64,000 nt of DNA, taken from positions 248,001 through 312,000 of the forward strand of contig NZ_CP014234.1 in assembly GCF_001553955.1 (NCBI RefSeq), read 5' to 3'. The notes under the pieces are model-generated. The model searched no databases. It was not told where the DNA came from and saw only the letters and a list, made by a program, of their open reading frames with translations. Source of the DNA: Moraxella osloensis (GTDB lineage Bacteria > Pseudomonadota > Gammaproteobacteria > Pseudomonadales > Moraxellaceae). The first letter of the stretch is position 1. The number at the start of each line of letters is the position of its first letter. The position numbers were made by a program, and so were the translations under genes. Positions 61,982-64,000 of this stretch are shown here, piece after piece.

Positions 61982-64000
61982 TTATTTTTCGGTTTTTGCT
62001 AAGAAGAACCAAGTATCTAACACAGAATCAGGGTTCAGTGAAACAGAAGTAATGCCTTGTTCCATTAACCACATGGCTAGGTCTGGATGGTCAGAAGGAC
62101 CTTGTCCACAGATACCGATATACTTGCCTTGTGCGTTACAGGCATCGATAGCCATTTTGAGTAGTTTTTTAACCGCTGGGTCACGTTCATCGAATGATTG
62201 AGATACGATACCCGAATCACGGTCAAGACCAAGGGTTAACTGGGTTAAATCGTTTGAGCCGATTGAGAAACCATCGAAGTATTGTAAAAACTCTTCTGCC
62301 AATAAGGCATTGGTCGGCAATTCACACATCATAATGACGCGTAAACCGTTTTCACCACGTTTAAGACCATTTTTCTCAAGCAGTTCTAGTACCTTACGCG
62401 CTTCTTCTGTCGTACGTACGAATGGAATCATGATTTCAACGTTGGTTAAGCCCATTTCATCACGAACGCGTTTTAATGCACGACATTCTAATTCAAAGCA
62501 GTCACGGAAGTTTTCTGATACGTAACGGCTTGCACCACGGAAACCGAGCATTGGGTTTTCTTCAGAGGGCTCGTATAGTTTACCGCCGATTAAGTTTGCA
62601 TATTCATTCGATTTAAAGTCAGACATACGTACGATAACTTTCTTATCTTTAAATGCGACGGCTAGGGTTGAAATACCTTCAACCAATTTATCAACGTAGA
62701 AATCAATCGGTGAAGCATAACCTGCCATGCGCTCTTGAATCGCTTGTACGATTTCGCGTGGTAGGGTGTTCATGTTAAGTAGTGCTTTTGGATGCACACC
62801 AATCATACGGTTGATGATGAATTCTAACCGCGCCAGACCCACCCCTTCATTAGGGATTTGGGCAAATCCAAAGGCGCGGTCAGGGTTACCGACGTTCATC
62901 ATAATTTTAAATGCCAAGTCTGGCATGGACTCAATTGAGTTGTTTTGGATTTCAAAGTCCAATTGACCTTCGTAGATATAACCGGTATCACCTTCTGCAC
63001 AAGATACAGTGACTGCTTGACCATCGGTCAATAGGTCAGTGGCGTTACCACAACCCACGATGGCAGGGACGCCCAATTCACGCGCGATAATTGCCGCGTG
63101 ACAGGTACGACCACCACGGTTAGTGATGATAGCAGCCGCACGTTTCATGACGGGTTCCCAGTCTGGGTCAGTCATATCAGAAACAAGGACGTCACCTGGT
63201 TGTACTTTATCCATTTCATGGATTGAGTTGACCACGCGTACAGTACCTGCGCCGATACGTTGACCAATTGAACGACCTTCACAGATGACATCGCCTTTTT
63301 CTTTAAGGATGTAACGCTCCATGACATTTTGACTTTCACGGCTTTTTACGGTCTCTGGACGCGCTTGCACAATGAATAATTTGTTACTGTCACCATCTTT
63401 TGCCCATTCGATATCCATCGCATGACCATAATGTTTTTCGATGATTAACGCTTGTTTGGCAAGTTCAACCAACTCTTCATTGCTCAGTGAAAATTGGTTG
63501 CGTTCAGCTTTGTCTACTGGGACTATTTTGACTGATTTACCGGCTGAGTGCTCGTCTGCATAAACCATTTTTTGTTGTTTGCTGCCGAGGTTGCGGCGAA
63601 TAACCGCAGGTTTGCCGGCATTTAATAACGCTTTTGAAATGTAAAATTCGTCAGGGTTCACCGCACCTTGCACGACCATTTCACCTAAGCCATAGCTTGC
63701 GGTAATAAATACCACGTCATTAAAACCACTTTCGGTATCAATGGTGAACATCACACCTGAGGTGCCTGTCTCTGAACGTACCATGCGTTGTACCCCAGCT
63801 GATAAGGCAACACCTGCGTGCTCAAAACCTTTGTGAACGCGGTAAGCGATGGCACGGTCATTGTATAAAGAAGCAAAGACTTCTTTAATAGCAATCAAGA
63901 TATTGTCAATACCGCGGATATTGAGGAAAGTTTCTTGTTGACCAGCAAATGAGGCGTCTGGTAAATCTTCGGCAGTCGCTGATGAACGCACCGCAACAGC
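61982..64000 (-). CDS. ppsA: Phosphoenolpyruvate synthase, N-terminal part beyond window
   Basis: Makes PEP from pyruvate with ATP converted to AMP and phosphate, for gluconeogenesis. The frame stays open to the right edge, where it reads [20 protein letters not shown], an internal motif of the ATP-grasp domain, so the true start lies outside. About 672 of some 790 residues are present. The phospho-histidine swivel domain has [20 protein letters not shown]; the TIM-barrel PEP/pyruvate domain has [20 protein letters not shown] and [15 protein letters not shown] with the catalytic Cys. It converges on aceF, placing opposite steps of the pyruvate node next to each other. Confidence 0.97.
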   Translation of the reverse strand, partial: AVAVRSSATAEDLPDASFAGQQETFLNIRGIDNILIAIKEVFASLYNDRAIAYRVHKGFEHAGVALSAGVQRMVRSETGTSGVMFTIDTESGFNDVVFITASYGLGEMVVQGAVNPDEFYISKALLNAGKPAVIRRNLGSKQQKMVYADEHSAGKSVKIVPVDKAERNQFSLSNEELVELAKQALIIEKHYGHAMDIEWAKDGDSNKLFIVQARPETVKSRESQNVMERYILKEKGDVICEGRSIGQRIGAGTVRVVNSIHEMDKVQPGDVLVSDMTDPDWEPVMKRAAAIITNRGGRTCHAAIIARELGVPAIVGCGNATDLLTDGQAVTVSCAEGDTGYIYEGQLDFEIQNNSIESMPDLAFKIMMNVGNPDRAFGFAQIPNEGVGLARLEFIINRMIGVHPKALLNMNTLPREIVQAIQERMAGYASPIDFYVDKLVEGISTLAVAFKDKKVIVRMSDFKSNEYANLIGGKLYEPSEENPMLGFRGASRYVSENFRDCFELECRALKRVRDEMGLTNVEIMIPFVRTTEEARKVLELLEKNGLKRGENGLRVIMMCELPTNALLAEEFLQYFDGFSIGSNDLTQLTLGLDRDSGIVSQSFDERDPAVKKLLKMAIDACNAQGKYIGICGQGPSDHPDLAMWLMEQGITSVSLNPDSVLDTWFFLAKTEK

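Overview
The window looks like a stretch of ordinary, mostly core chromosome from a gammaproteobacterium of the family Moraxellaceae (Moraxella/Faucicola- or Psychrobacter-like). Reasons: moderate GC (mid-40s % by eye); a fused TyrA-AroA gene; a rubA-rubB-esterase set like the one described in Acinetobacter; a two-domain PPK2-type polyphosphate:AMP phosphotransferase; a three-gene pntAA-pntAB-pntB transhydrogenase; and many conserved enzymes with low-complexity N/Q/S/T/D-rich tails. Genus and species cannot be fixed from sequence alone. No tRNA, rRNA, CRISPR array, prophage, complete insertion sequence or recognisable defence system was seen.

Layout. 1-3.2 kb: pyrD (5' end cut by the window), cvpA, purF. 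3.3-8.1 kb (minus strand): yajC-secD-secF, then azlC-azlD. 8.5-13.8 kb: a secreted protein of unknown function, a large LysM lytic transglycosylase lipoprotein, HU with two tandem promoters, and a membrane-anchored UbiJ-like protein. 14.0-20.0 kb: the ISC iron-sulfur operon iscR-iscS-iscU-iscA-hscB-hscA-fdx. IscX is encoded 28 kb away at 47.6 kb. 20.1-24.8 kb: ppiD, polyphosphate:AMP phosphotransferase and an unknown helical protein. 24.9-28.4 kb: ubiE-ubiJ-ubiB for ubiquinone. 28.4-31.1 kb (minus): rubredoxin (54 aa), rubredoxin reductase and an EstB-like hydrolase. 31.5-33.1 kb: apt and transaldolase, convergent. 33.5-38.9 kb: aromatic amino acid cluster pheA-hisC-(EamA transporter)-tyrA/aroA. 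39.0-41.3 kb: rarD, folB and a divergent folK-like gene, with a 171-bp MITE-like palindromic element between the last two. 41.3-43.4 kb: an orphan PilR regulator and a Kazal-like lipoprotein. 44.0-47.0 kb: pntAA-pntAB-pntB. 47.0-52.3 kb: thioesterase, iscX, dapE, a truncated LysE/ArgO exporter, a 2OG-Fe(II) oxygenase, rlmJ, pssA. 52.9-56.6 kb: gyrA and a glutathione S-transferase. 56.9-61.9 kb: aceE-aceF. 62.0-64.0 kb: the C-terminal part of ppsA, running off the window.

How the genes fit together: most form known functional sets: nucleotide synthesis (pyrD, purF, apt), the Sec accessory complex, Fe-S assembly, ubiquinone synthesis, aromatic amino acids from chorismate, folate, NADPH/NADH balance (pnt) and the pyruvate node (aceE, aceF, ppsA).

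No clear new multi-gene system was found. The most notable signals lie between and at the edges of genes. (1) There is a recurring pattern of 11-22 bp tandem duplications, many sitting on or directly after stop codons. (2) A MITE-like element has landed in the folB stop codon, and its predicted empty site restores TAA. (3) The neighbouring FolK homologue has lost conserved catalytic-region residues. (4) A UbiJ/SCP2-like protein carries a C-terminal membrane anchor. (5) Disordered extensions recur on otherwise conserved enzymes.
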